Origin: Autumnicola sp041679265
GTDB taxonomy: Bacteria > Bacteroidota > Bacteroidia > Flavobacteriales > Flavobacteriaceae
DNA length: 64,000 nucleotides
Direction: 5' to 3'
NCBI RefSeq assembly: GCF_041679265.1
Contig: NZ_JBGFSM010000005.1
Location: 186,001-250,000 of the forward strand
Within the stretch, counting starts at the first letter, position 1; every line of letters starts with the position of its first letter. The position numbers and the translations under genes are program-made. The notes beneath the pieces are model-generated. The model was not told the DNA's origin. It did no database searches and was given only the letters and a program-made list of their open reading frames with translations. Of the stretch, positions 7,006-15,400 are shown piece after piece.

Positions 7006-7055
7006 AAAAAAACTGTTGGTAAACAAAGTTATAAAACTTTATCTTACCAACAGTT
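7006..7055 (-). terminator. Strong terminator between rpsU and xerC, touching the xerC ATG
   Basis: Outer arms 7011-7022 and 7044-7055 (AACTGTTGGTAA/TTACCAACAGTT) pair perfectly over 12 bp; an inner AAAGTT/AACTTT stem adds 6 bp. The hairpin is followed by TTTTTTT whose last T is next to the xerC start codon. xerC can therefore be expressed only by readthrough or from a start inside this structure. Confidence 0.85.
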
Positions 7056-7128
7056 ATATAATCATACCATTGAAGCAGGGCTCCAGTGGATTTTATTAAG
7101 AATCTATCCTCTATAAGGGTGAAAAAAA

Positions 7129-7323
7129 TTATATTTCTTCCTGGTCCCTCAGATGCTGAATATATTCAGCTTTTTGGATTTGAGCCCTACGTTCTACTGA
7201 CGGTTTTGTGAAATGTTGACGGCTTCTTAACTGACGCATTGTTCCGGTTTTATCAAACTTTCTCTTAAAACGCTTCAGCGCTCTATCAATATTTTCTCCG
7301 TCTTTTACTGGTATTATTAACAT
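7129..7323 (-). CDS. rpsU: 30S ribosomal protein bS21
   Basis: Small-subunit protein near the 16S rRNA 3' end. The 64-residue product reads MLIIPVKDGENIDRALKRFKRKF and is rich in Arg/Lys, with the family's normal size. In Bacteroidota ribosomes bS21 with bS18 and bS6 is known to sequester the anti-Shine-Dalgarno tail. This gene alone in the window has a full-length Shine-Dalgarno, consistent with autoregulation. It has its own promoter and a terminator before xerC. Confidence 0.96.
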   Translation of the reverse strand: MLIIPVKDGENIDRALKRFKRKFDKTGTMRQLRSRQHFTKPSVERRAQIQKAEYIQHLRDQEEI

Positions 7324-7327
7324 AGTG

Positions 7328-7340
7328 TCACCTCCTTTCT
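7328..7340 (-). promoter_or_regulatory. Extended Shine-Dalgarno of rpsU
   Basis: AGAAAGGAGGTGA on the coding strand, 4 nt before the ATG (7 nt from GGAGG), is complementary over 13 nt to the standard 16S rRNA 3' tail (TCACCTCCTTTCT). No comparable site is seen before the other genes examined, such as tuf and rplL. Confidence 0.9.
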
Positions 7341-7358
7341 TTAAAAATTATTAGGCTG

Positions 7359-7388
7359 CAAATATAATTCATTTCTACAAACACACAA
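7359..7388 (-). promoter_or_regulatory. Promoter of rpsU
   Basis: A perfect -7 box TATATTTG (7359-7366) with a -33 TTG (7386-7388) 19 nt upstream. The predicted start leaves a leader of about 30 nt that contains the Shine-Dalgarno. Confidence 0.65.
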
Positions 7389-7492
7389 TTTTATCCTGTT
7401 TTATTTTTTGGCCTTTTTTCTTCTTTCAAATCTCATGCTTCAGCCTATGCCAGAAGCTAAAGGGCACAAAGCTTATGCTCCTTTTAACGATT

Positions 7493-7532
7493 ATCATTTT
7501 AGAATGAAAAAATGAATTTTCGCTAAAATGAT
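7493..7532 (-). terminator. Inverted repeat after the acyl-CoA dehydrogenase gene
   Basis: Perfect 10-bp arms ATCATTTTAG (7493-7502) and CTAAAATGAT (7523-7532) with a 20-nt loop, 8 nt past the stop codon. There is no clean T-tract, so it may be an mRNA 3' stabiliser or a weak terminator. Confidence 0.4.
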
Positions 7533-7540
7533 GAATCTAT

Positions 7541-8710
7541 TTATCTGGCTGCGGGTTTGTACTCTTTCTTATCGATTACCATTTTAGCGATAATTTCTCG
7601 CAAAATTTCAGAAGTGCCGCCACCTATAGGTCCCAACCTACTGTCCCTGAACAATCGTGCCATGGGATAATCTTCCATATACCCATATCCCCCAAGCATT
7701 TGAAGGCATTCATATATAACCTTGTCGGCCATCTTTGTAGAGAGCAGTTTAGACATGCTTGCCTGCTTCACCACATACTGCCCGTCCCCAAGCCTTTTAG
7801 CTATGGAATAATTAAATTCTTTGCACATTTCAATTTCACTGGCCATATCTGCCACAGAATGTCTTAGTGCCTGGAATTTATCTATAGTTTTTCCAAATGC
7901 TTCCCTTTCAGACATGTACTGAATTGCATAGTTAAGGGCGTATTCTGCACGGGCATGAGCATTTATCCCCATGATAAGCCTTTCCATTGCAAAATGCTGC
8001 ATGATGTAAGAGAAGCCTTTATCTGGCTCTCCCATTAAATTTTCGGCAGGAATTTTTACATTATCAAATGCAATCTCTGCAGTATCTGAAGCTCTCCACC
8101 CAAGCTTATTAAGTTTGCTGGCTGTAATTCCCGGCGTATCCCTGTCTATAATAAAAATACTCATTCCTTTATTCCCTTTTTCAGGGCTGGTTTTAGCAGC
8201 CACCACCAGATAATCTGAATACACCCCGTTGGTAATAAAAGTTTTAGAACCATTAATTACGTATGTATCGCCTTCTTTTACAGCCGTGGTGCGCATTCCC
8301 GCAACATCAGACCCGCCAAATGGCTCCGTGATACATAAACAACCTATTTGCTCTCCATCTATACTTGGCGTAAGATATTTTTCTTTTATAGCTTCACTTC
8401 CTTCAGCTTTAATATGCGTCATAGCCAGATACGCATGTGCCCACATGGCGGCCGCAAATCCCCCGGAATCTATTTTTTGAAGTTCTTCAAGAAAAATAAC
8501 AGTATAGAAAAGATCCAGTTCCAGGCCTCCATATTTTTCAGGCTGATTTAATCCAAAATAGCCCATTTCTCCAAATTTATTCCAGATAAACCTTTCTATA
8601 GTTCCGGTTTTTTCCCATTTTTCTATATGAGGCACCACTTCCTTTTGAAGAAAGTCCTGGAAACTTTTCCTGAAAAGTTCATGTTCCTCTGTAAAATACA
8701 TACTATTCAT
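7541..8710 (-). CDS. Acyl-CoA dehydrogenase family protein
   Basis: Flavoenzyme that desaturates an acyl-CoA at the alpha-beta bond. The 389-residue product has the three-domain family layout: helical N-terminal domain, FAD/substrate beta domain (CITEPFGGSD near 126-135) and helical C-terminal domain (GGYGYMEDYPMARLFRD). The C-terminal site reads GGGTSEI, lacking the Glu used by short- and medium-chain enzymes, while E243 (AMERL) sits where isovaleryl- and long-chain enzymes place the catalytic base. Substrate is not predictable; branched or long chain is likelier. It stands alone with 140 nt upstream. Confidence 0.88.
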   Translation of the reverse strand: MNSMYFTEEHELFRKSFQDFLQKEVVPHIEKWEKTGTIERFIWNKFGEMGYFGLNQPEKYGGLELDLFYTVIFLEELQKIDSGGFAAAMWAHAYLAMTHIKAEGSEAIKEKYLTPSIDGEQIGCLCITEPFGGSDVAGMRTTAVKEGDTYVINGSKTFITNGVYSDYLVVAAKTSPEKGNKGMSIFIIDRDTPGITASKLNKLGWRASDTAEIAFDNVKIPAENLMGEPDKGFSYIMQHFAMERLIMGINAHARAEYALNYAIQYMSEREAFGKTIDKFQALRHSVADMASEIEMCKEFNYSIAKRLGDGQYVVKQASMSKLLSTKMADKVIYECLQMLGGYGYMEDYPMARLFRDSRLGPIGGGTSEILREIIAKMVIDKKEYKPAAR

Positions 8711-8850
8711 ATCCTAATATTCTTATTTTAAGCTATTCGAAAATGCTAGTTGTGGTAAAGTTTATAGTTGAAACCACTAAAATAGAAGCTATTTTCAAAA
8801 TTTGTAAATTTTAATTTAATTTTATAAAAATGAACTTTTATTAAATTAAT

Positions 8851-9717
8851 TTAATCAATCGTCAAATATAATTCAATTCTATCAATTTTATCTGTTGGAA
8901 AACTATTGATTTTTGATAATTCTTCAAAAGAGTTTATTCCACCGTGTAACTGCCGATAATTAATAATTTCCCGGGCTAGCTCATAATTGAAATATGGAAC
9001 TTCAGATAACTCCAGAACACCTATGGATTTAAGACTTTTTTTGATGATCTCAGGTTTAGTAAGCACAGAAAAAGTTTTTAAAATATTTCCTCTTGTTTCA
9101 TAACTAAGGCCATAGATATCTTTTAGCTGAATCTCATCTGCAAAACCACCTAGCTTATTCCGATAGTTCACAATTCTTTGAGCCAGAACCTCTCCAATTC
9201 CATTTACCTCCATAAGCTCTCCTGCCGTGGCTACATTAAGATCTTTTTTCATAATACGTGAAGAAACAGGAGAACCCGGTTTTACCGGGTCTTGCTGTGA
9301 TTGCCTAACCCATTCGGGAAATTTAAAAAGTGGAGCAATCCTGTTTAGCAAACTATCAGAAACACCAGTTACTGCCTGAAAATCTTGAGCCGAATTTATC
9401 CATTTTCCAGCACTCCGGAAACTGAGTAACCGGTCTATTTCTTCAGGAGACATTCCCAAAGTATAGCCTTTAAAGTCGGTGAGATAGTTAGGATTAAAAA
9501 GGGAAAGTTCAACTGGTTTTTCAGTTTTGGCCCGTTTCAAGGAATCTATCTTCTTCTGAAAAAGGTCTATCTGAGCATTGGTGACTACCTGAGGCTCAGC
9601 TCTAGAAGAAAAATGCGGCATAACCAATACCACCTGCAGGATAATTATTAACACCACCAAAAGCAAAACCCCATTTTGCTGATTTCTATTGAAAACAAAA
9701 TGGGATTTAAATTTCAT
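8851..9717 (-). CDS. Membrane-anchored helix-hairpin-helix protein (ComEA-like repeats)
   Basis: The 288-residue product has one N-terminal membrane helix (about 17-34) and several helix-hairpin-helix units: MEVNGIGEVLAQRIVNYR (about 163-180), a following KDIYGLSYETRGNIL unit, and LSEVPYFNYELAREIINYR near the C terminus. Such units bind DNA without sequence specificity; ComEA uses them in DNA uptake, but this protein is larger than ComEA and the family's function in Flavobacteriaceae is unknown. It starts 15 nt after the symporter gene, so they are probably co-transcribed. A role in periplasmic DNA binding is inference. Confidence 0.75.
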   Translation of the reverse strand: MKFKSHFVFNRNQQNGVLLLVVLIIILQVVLVMPHFSSRAEPQVVTNAQIDLFQKKIDSLKRAKTEKPVELSLFNPNYLTDFKGYTLGMSPEEIDRLLSFRSAGKWINSAQDFQAVTGVSDSLLNRIAPLFKFPEWVRQSQQDPVKPGSPVSSRIMKKDLNVATAGELMEVNGIGEVLAQRIVNYRNKLGGFADEIQLKDIYGLSYETRGNILKTFSVLTKPEIIKKSLKSIGVLELSEVPYFNYELAREIINYRQLHGGINSFEELSKINSFPTDKIDRIELYLTID

Positions 9718-9732
9718 TGATCTAAAAAAGCA

Positions 9733-11379
9733 TTACACTTTATTATAATCGGTCGCACCTTCATCAAGTGCTTCCTTTTTCTTGTTAATGGCTCTCATGT
9801 ATTTTTTTAATTCCTTTTTAATTACCGGTGTTAATAGCAGTACGCCAATAATATTAGGCACTACCATTGCAAAAATCATAGCATCCGAAAAGTTAATTAC
9901 TGATCCCAGGCTAATAGAAGCTCCAACCACCACAAAAATTAAGAAAAGAATTTTATAAACAAGGTCTGTAAATTTTCCTTTTCCAAACAGGTATTTCCAG
10001 CCCTGCATTCCGTAATAAGACCAGGAAATCATAGTGGAGAAGGCAAACAAAATCACAGCAATGGTTAATACTATAGAAAAATGCGGAATTACGGTATCAA
10101 AAGCAGTAGCAGTTAGCTCTACTCCCTCTGTTATTTCATTCCCGTATTCCAGAAAATTCTCATGAAAGTTGGTAATTACTATCACCAGGGCTGTCATTGT
10201 ACAAATTACAACGGTGTCTACAAAGGGTTCCAGCAAAGCCACTATCCCTTCACTGGCAGGATACTTGGTTCTTACGGCAGAGTGGGCAATAGCGGCAGAT
10301 CCAACTCCGGCTTCATTAGAAAAAGCACCACGGCGTATCCCCTGTATCATTACCCCCACAAGACCTCCGGCAATGCCGAGTCCTGAAAAGGCTCCTTCAA
10401 ATATTAACCCAAAGGCATCATCAATATACATCCAGTTGGCACCTAGTATAATTAAAGCGGCAAGAACATAGATCCCGGCCATAAAAGGCACAATTTTTTC
10501 AGTTACAGAAGCAATTCTTTTAATCCCTCCAATAATTACTACTGCAACCAGTATTGCCATTACTATTCCAAAATAGAACCCTGCGTTGCCTCCTTCAATT
10601 TCCAAAAGTTTGGTGAACTGTGCAGCTGCCTGATTGGCCTGGAACATATTTCCACCACCAAAAGATCCTCCAATTACAAAAACAGAAAAGATCACCGCAA
10701 GCACTTTACCAAGCCCGCCCATATTTTTCTCTCCAAGGCCTTTTTTGAGGTAGTACATTGGGCCACCATACACCGTCCCGTCAGGACCCACATCCCGATA
10801 TTTTACCCCAAGCGTACATTCTGCAAACTTAGAAGCCATACCAAGTAATCCTGCAACCACCATCCAAAAGGTAGCACCCGGGCCGCCAATGGACAAAGCC
10901 ACGGCAACACCGGCAATATTCCCTAAACCTACTGTCGCGGAAAGTGCAGCAGTAAGGGCCTGAAAGTGGGAAACTTCCCCATCTGCACTATCGTCCCTAA
11001 GAGTTTCAATAATGTTGGCATCTTCATTGGGTGTAGGATCTGCATAAAGCGTATCTGCCCCATGCTTTTCAATATCTTCATATTTCCCCTGGACAACTTT
11101 TATTGCGGTCCAAAAACCGGTAAAGTTTATCAGCTTAAAGTAAAATGTAAAATATAAAGCACCCCCTATTAAGACAATGAGAACCCATGGAATTTGAAAG
11201 GCATGACTAAAAGGAATTTCGTAAAAAATAAAATCTACGAACCAACCCGTGTAATCTTTAAAAATGGTATCGATTTTAGCAGAAATGGTTTCTCCGCCGT
11301 TTTCCTGTGCAAAAGTGATAAGTGGTAAGAATGTTCCAATAATTGAAAATAAAATTCGCTTGGACAAGGTCTTATGCAT
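9733..11379 (-). CDS. Alanine (or glycine):cation symporter, AGCS family
   Basis: Inner-membrane sodium- or proton-coupled amino acid importer. The 548-residue product has about eleven hydrophobic segments, preceded by an N-terminal hydrophobic stretch ending LITFAQ that could be a signal peptide. Family motifs include GLGNIAGVAVAL, GGPMYYLKKGLG, GGGNMFQANQ and FSNEAGVGSAAIAHS. It is longer than the usual 450-480 residues because of the N-terminal extension and an extracytoplasmic loop with ADTLYADPTPNED. The helix-hairpin-helix gene follows 15 nt later. Confidence 0.92.
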   Translation of the reverse strand: MHKTLSKRILFSIIGTFLPLITFAQENGGETISAKIDTIFKDYTGWFVDFIFYEIPFSHAFQIPWVLIVLIGGALYFTFYFKLINFTGFWTAIKVVQGKYEDIEKHGADTLYADPTPNEDANIIETLRDDSADGEVSHFQALTAALSATVGLGNIAGVAVALSIGGPGATFWMVVAGLLGMASKFAECTLGVKYRDVGPDGTVYGGPMYYLKKGLGEKNMGGLGKVLAVIFSVFVIGGSFGGGNMFQANQAAAQFTKLLEIEGGNAGFYFGIVMAILVAVVIIGGIKRIASVTEKIVPFMAGIYVLAALIILGANWMYIDDAFGLIFEGAFSGLGIAGGLVGVMIQGIRRGAFSNEAGVGSAAIAHSAVRTKYPASEGIVALLEPFVDTVVICTMTALVIVITNFHENFLEYGNEITEGVELTATAFDTVIPHFSIVLTIAVILFAFSTMISWSYYGMQGWKYLFGKGKFTDLVYKILFLIFVVVGASISLGSVINFSDAMIFAMVVPNIIGVLLLTPVIKKELKKYMRAINKKKEALDEGATDYNKV

Positions 11380-11550
11380 CTGTTTCTGTTTTGATTAAAT
11401 TTAAGAGTCCGCAATATGCGAAAAAAACTTAAGGTTTTCAAAAAACAAACCGCAATTTCTTAAGGGTTTCTTAACGTAAATACTAAGGCTTTTCAAAGGA
11501 TTGGCAGGAAAATTAATGAATGTATTTAAATATTAAGAAATTCCTTTTAG

Positions 11551-11781
11551 CTAAAGGTCAAAAACAGAGGTTCTTTTGGTATATACCAAATCTTTTAGCT
11601 TTAACCAGAACGCAAGGGTAAGATAAATTATAAAACCGGCTCCCATAGTAAAAAAAGAGGCGTAAATAAAGAACAATCTTACACTTTTTGCCCGCATCCC
11701 CAGCTTATCTGCTAACCTGGAAGACACATAAAAACCACGGCGTTCAAAAAAATACCGTATGTCGTAAATAAAACTATGCAT
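11551..11781 (-). CDS. PspC domain protein, short form
   Basis: A 76-residue protein with the PspC core: YFFERRGFYVSSRLADKLGMRAKSVRLFFIYASFF followed by a membrane segment (about 39-62). In enterobacteria PspC is a membrane sensor of the phage shock response; in Bacteroidota such short versions are common without other psp genes, and none is seen here. It lies 86 nt downstream of the DUF2851 gene on the same strand, so they may share a transcript. Confidence 0.8.
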   Translation of the reverse strand: MHSFIYDIRYFFERRGFYVSSRLADKLGMRAKSVRLFFIYASFFTMGAGFIIYLTLAFWLKLKDLVYTKRTSVFDL

Positions 11782-11867
11782 GCTTCAAAAATATAAAAAT
11801 TTTAAATGCACGGGTGGGTTTAACTATTCCTTTGTCCATTTTGTATGGAGGTTACAACAACACTGCA

Positions 11868-13142
11868 CTATGCAGGCCTTATATATTTTATCCCTAAATC
11901 GCAATGTAGGCATCTGTTTAGATCGCAATAGTTTTTCTTTAGTTGCAGTAAGGCCTGAGATTGCATGGAATTTACTGCCACTCCCGGTCTTAGCAGGTTA
12001 AATTTATGAATAACTGAATTCTCCTCGGCAGGGATATGCTCTGCCAGTTCTGTAACCGCATCTTCAGGTTTTCCAAAATGATTAAAATAGGCGAAACGAA
12101 AAGGAAGAACCGCGTTTATAAATACTAATTCAATAAATGCTCTGGAAGTTTTCTTTTTCCTGGGCAGATGTTCCTTCCCAAAATGATAATGCATATTCCA
12201 GTAGTCCTTTAGAGTGACCTCAAAAATTTGATAGAAATCGGCAGTACTGCCTGCATGGGTTATTTTTTCAAAAAAAGAAGGAGTATCGGCATAGAGTTTA
12301 GCGAGCTGGACCAGGCGGATCACGGGAAAATTGTCCGGCCGAAGGCGAAAAAATTTTGGTTTTATAACTTGGGCCGCGCTTAATTGATATTTATGCTGAA
12401 GATAGCGATATTCACTCTTTAACTTCTGAAACCAGGCATCTTCGTATTCCTTTTCAAGCAGCCCTGCCTGTCCCAGCAAAAGTGCTTCCAGTTTAAAGAG
12501 GTGATCCTGATTTTTACGGAAAATATTAAAATCAAAACTTTGGGCTATACTTAAAAAACTTTCCCCGTTTACATTAAGACCAAAGGATTTTGCCAAAACC
12601 TGGAAAAGTACCGCTTCCCAATTATTCCCCGTTTTTAGCAGAAGCTGGGAAATAAGCACAGACTTTTCTTCCAGCCGTTCAAAATAAAGCCGTTCCAGCC
12701 AGTGTACGGTTTCAAAATCACTAAACTGGCCAAAGGAATCCTCACAATTAATCCATTTAAAACCACGGGACAGCAGCCGTTCATAATTTTGAACCATTCC
12801 CGGTGGAACTTTGTCTTTAAGCTCTAGCGTGGCAACAGGCGAATTATCTGCCCGGTATATATCCACATCGTGTTCCCAAACCACATGTAGGATCACATTG
12901 TCATAGCTCTTATCTGTTTCATGTTTATGGATATACCAATCTGAAGACTTTAGATGTATTTCCAAATTGCCTGCCCACAGCTGGTCGCCAATTTTAATTT
13001 TAGAATTAAAGAAATCCGGCCCGGAAAGCTGGTTATGGAAGCCCACTTCCTGCACTAGTATGGATTCGCCTGCGGTAGTGATCGCATTGGTGAAATTATA
13101 CTTCTGAAATTTCCAGATATAATGTAGAAAATCTTCCTGCAT
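11868..13142 (-). CDS. DUF2851 family protein
   Basis: A 424-residue soluble protein recognised as DUF2851, a family almost confined to Bacteroidota. Conserved stretches are QEDFLHYIWKFQ at the N terminus, GPDFFNSKIKIGD, WAGNLEIHLKSSDW and NVILHVVWEHD (about 45-112), which together resemble a nuclease-like beta core, although no function is established. The C-terminal half is helical. It precedes the PspC-like gene, an arrangement that recurs in Flavobacteriaceae to my knowledge. Confidence 0.85.
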   Translation of the reverse strand: MQEDFLHYIWKFQKYNFTNAITTAGESILVQEVGFHNQLSGPDFFNSKIKIGDQLWAGNLEIHLKSSDWYIHKHETDKSYDNVILHVVWEHDVDIYRADNSPVATLELKDKVPPGMVQNYERLLSRGFKWINCEDSFGQFSDFETVHWLERLYFERLEEKSVLISQLLLKTGNNWEAVLFQVLAKSFGLNVNGESFLSIAQSFDFNIFRKNQDHLFKLEALLLGQAGLLEKEYEDAWFQKLKSEYRYLQHKYQLSAAQVIKPKFFRLRPDNFPVIRLVQLAKLYADTPSFFEKITHAGSTADFYQIFEVTLKDYWNMHYHFGKEHLPRKKKTSRAFIELVFINAVLPFRFAYFNHFGKPEDAVTELAEHIPAEENSVIHKFNLLRPGVAVNSMQSQALLQLKKNYCDLNRCLHCDLGIKYIRPA

Positions 13143-13304
13143 CTACTAAAAGTAGCTAAATTTTCTATCTGAAAATTAAAAAAGTTGCTCTTCTTCAGTA
13201 AATCCTGGAGGCCATCAGGATATCCCGTAAGGATATGCCTTCTTAGCAGTAAAAAAAGATTTCTACAGTGCGATTATCACCCTTAAAGGGATATCATTTT
13301 TGGG

Positions 13305-14006
13305 TTAATCTTTAAGAATTTGTGCAACGTCATCTACAATTTCCTCTACCCAATACCTGTACATGAGCGCGCTGGGGTGAAGCCCATCAGGGGCAACAAG
13401 TTCAGGATTTTCCTCTGCACGTCTCGAAATTGGAGTAATATTGTAAAACGGAACCTGAAAATCCCTGGCTACTTCGCGGAAAACTGCATTAAATTCATTT
13501 ATTTCTTCTGTAATAACTTCAGCATTAGCCTCCCCAAAAGGAGTGGCAGCGTAATCTGGAATACTTACTGCAAAAACACCTTTTTCCATGGTTTTACAAT
13601 GGTTTATAGCTTTTCTGAAAACCTCCCGTAATTCCCTCTCATATTCCTCTATAGAACGATGCTGGTATTGGTTATTTACTCCAATAAGTATAGATACCAG
13701 ATCAAAATCCCGCTGCACATTAAGCTCATCTTCAATTCCATCAAGCAAATCCTGGGTGGTCCAACCGGTTTTAGCAATTATCTTTGGCGGAGCAACTTTA
13801 TATCCCCTGTCCCTAAGGGTTTCTGCCAGCTGCACCGGCCATCGGTCTTCTGCCGCCACACTTTCCCCAATGGTATAAGAATCTCCAAGAGCAAGAAAAC
13901 TGATATTGTAACTGCCAGAGGTTGGGATTTCCGGGGCGTTGATTTCTGAAGTAGAACTGCAGGCCATGCATAACGCGATGGTTAACAGGAAGTATAGTTT
14001 TTTCAT
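13305..14006 (-). CDS. SGNH/GDSL-family lipoprotein hydrolase
   Basis: A 233-residue secreted esterase/lipase-type protein. The N terminus (MKKLYFLLTIALCMAC) is a lipoprotein signal with lipid-modified Cys about 16. Block I is ALGDSYTIGE with the nucleophile Ser, block III is GVNNQYQ, and block V is DGLHPS with the catalytic Asp and His. Family substrates range from acetyl-xylan to lipids and cannot be chosen here. The gene stands alone, with the cysteine synthase terminator upstream. Confidence 0.88.
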   Translation of the reverse strand: MKKLYFLLTIALCMACSSTSEINAPEIPTSGSYNISFLALGDSYTIGESVAAEDRWPVQLAETLRDRGYKVAPPKIIAKTGWTTQDLLDGIEDELNVQRDFDLVSILIGVNNQYQHRSIEEYERELREVFRKAINHCKTMEKGVFAVSIPDYAATPFGEANAEVITEEINEFNAVFREVARDFQVPFYNITPISRRAEENPELVAPDGLHPSALMYRYWVEEIVDDVAQILKD

Positions 14007-14103
14007 CTGTATGATTTATGGGTTGAAAGTAAGGCATTTTTCCATAATGCGAAAACCAGGTTTGAAAATTAAAATTTTTGGGATGGCCTTTTCATTTAAA
14101 TTT

Positions 14104-14131
14104 AAAAACCCCGCCGTAGGAAAGGCAGGGT
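14104..14131 (-). terminator. Intrinsic terminator of the cysteine synthase gene
   Basis: An 8-bp GC-rich stem ACCCTGCC/GGCGGGGT (one G-T pair) with an 8-nt loop, followed by TTTTT, 22 nt past the stop codon at 14154. Confidence 0.85.
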
Positions 14132-14153
14132 CTTTGGTTTTAATGTCATTAAA

Positions 14154-15134
14154 TTAATCCAGAAAACCTTTTTCTTTCATCCATTCATCATTATACATTT
14201 TCCCCACGTAGCGGCTGCCGTGATCATGGAAAAGCACCACCACCACATCGTCTTTGCTGAAATGCTCTTTTAGCTGAAGCAGCCCTTTTGCTGCGGCTCC
14301 CGCACTATTCCCTAAAAAGAAACCTTCTTCTTTGGCAAGTCTTTGGGTATAGACCGCCGCATCTTTATCGGTCACTTTTGTAAATCCATCTATCACGCTG
14401 AAATCTACGTTTTTAGGAAGAATATCTTCCCCAATTCCTTCAGTTACATAAGGATAGATCTCTTTTTCATCAAAAACACCGGTTTCATGGTACTTTTTAA
14501 AAACCGAGCCATAGGTGTCAATCCCCCATACTTTAATTTTGGGGTTCTGCTCTTTAAGGTATTTTCCAACGCCGGAAATTGTCCCGCCGGTGCCCACTCC
14601 TACTACAAAATGGGTAACCTTACCATCGGTTTGCCTCCAAATCTCCGGGCCTGTACTTTCATAATGGGCCCTGGTATTGGCAAGATTATCGTACTGGTTT
14701 ACATACCAGCTGTTAGGAGTTTCTTCTGCCAACCGTCGGGAAACCGAATAATATGACTTAGGATCATCGGGCGACACATCTGTGGGACATACTACAATTT
14801 CACTTCCCACCGCCTTCAAAATGTCGATTTTCTCCTTGCTTTGTTTATCACTTAGCACGCATATCATTTTGTAGCCTTTTACAATAGCTGCAAGGGCAAG
14901 GCCCATCCCGGTATTTCCGGAAGTCCCTTCTATTATTGTTCCACCAGGCTTCAGCAAACCTTTAGCTTCGGCTTCTTCTACCATTTTTAAAGCCATACGG
15001 TCTTTTACCGAATTTCCGGGATTAAAAGTTTCATATTTGGCGAGTACAAGGGCATCAATTTCTTTGGTGATTTTGTTCATTTTCACCAGCGGCGTATTGC
15101 CTATAGTACCTAATATATTTTCTGCGTATTCCAT
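14154..15134 (-). CDS. PLP-dependent cysteine synthase / cystathionine beta-synthase family
   Basis: Fold-type II PLP enzyme that replaces the beta substituent of serine or O-acetylserine. The 326-residue product has the PLP lysine K44 in NPGNSVKDRMA, the phosphate-binding loop GTSGNTGMG (about 69-77) and GTGGTISGVGKYL (about 181-193). It lacks the C-terminal CBS domains of true cystathionine beta-synthases. The motif GIGEDILPKN is closer to bacterial CBS-like enzymes than to CysK, so either sulfide assimilation or reverse transsulfuration is possible. Monocistronic, with its own terminator. Confidence 0.87.
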   Translation of the reverse strand: MEYAENILGTIGNTPLVKMNKITKEIDALVLAKYETFNPGNSVKDRMALKMVEEAEAKGLLKPGGTIIEGTSGNTGMGLALAAIVKGYKMICVLSDKQSKEKIDILKAVGSEIVVCPTDVSPDDPKSYYSVSRRLAEETPNSWYVNQYDNLANTRAHYESTGPEIWRQTDGKVTHFVVGVGTGGTISGVGKYLKEQNPKIKVWGIDTYGSVFKKYHETGVFDEKEIYPYVTEGIGEDILPKNVDFSVIDGFTKVTDKDAAVYTQRLAKEEGFFLGNSAGAAAKGLLQLKEHFSKDDVVVVLFHDHGSRYVGKMYNDEWMKEKGFLD

Positions 15135-15152
15135 TCTTTCATTTTAGATTTG

Positions 15153-15160
15153 CAAAGGTA
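15153..15160 (-). promoter_or_regulatory. Candidate -7 box for the cysteine synthase gene
   Basis: TACCTTTG matches TAnnTTTG exactly, 18 nt upstream of the start codon. No clear -33 TTTG lies 17-23 nt further upstream, so support is partial. Confidence 0.4.
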
Positions 15161-15216
15161 AAATTTTCTTCCTCAGAACGGGGAATAAACTAAGATTTTG
15201 CCCCCAGGCAGGCTAC

Positions 15217-15400
15217 CTGTTGCTTGTTGCCCTTTTCCTGTTGTCTTTTAGAGAAGATAGATATTCACTTTAGTTGTTTACCTGTACCGGAGACGTACAA
15301 CCGGCAACTAACAAAAAAATTTTAACTCTCGTTCTCCATTCTCAATTTCAACTTTATAATTCCAATTTCTTACCTTTAACTTCGGACTTCTAACTTCATT
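15217..15400. repeat. Seven-nt-phased low-complexity spacer
   Basis: Bases 15217-15251 (CTGTTGC, TTGTTGC, CCTTTTC, CTGTTGT) and 15322-15405 (units such as CTCCATT, CTCAATT, TCAACTT, CCAATTT, TTAACTT, CGGACTT, CTAACTT) keep a 7-nt step while the words change. The rest of the spacer holds no gene or obvious terminator. It lies downstream of the FtsX-type permease. Confidence 0.55.

Noticed and set aside
8840..8855. Perfect 16-bp palindrome ATTAAATTAATTTAAT at the end of the helix-hairpin-helix gene
   Set aside because: It is made only of A and T in an AT-rich spacer, has no loop for a terminator and could easily arise by chance.
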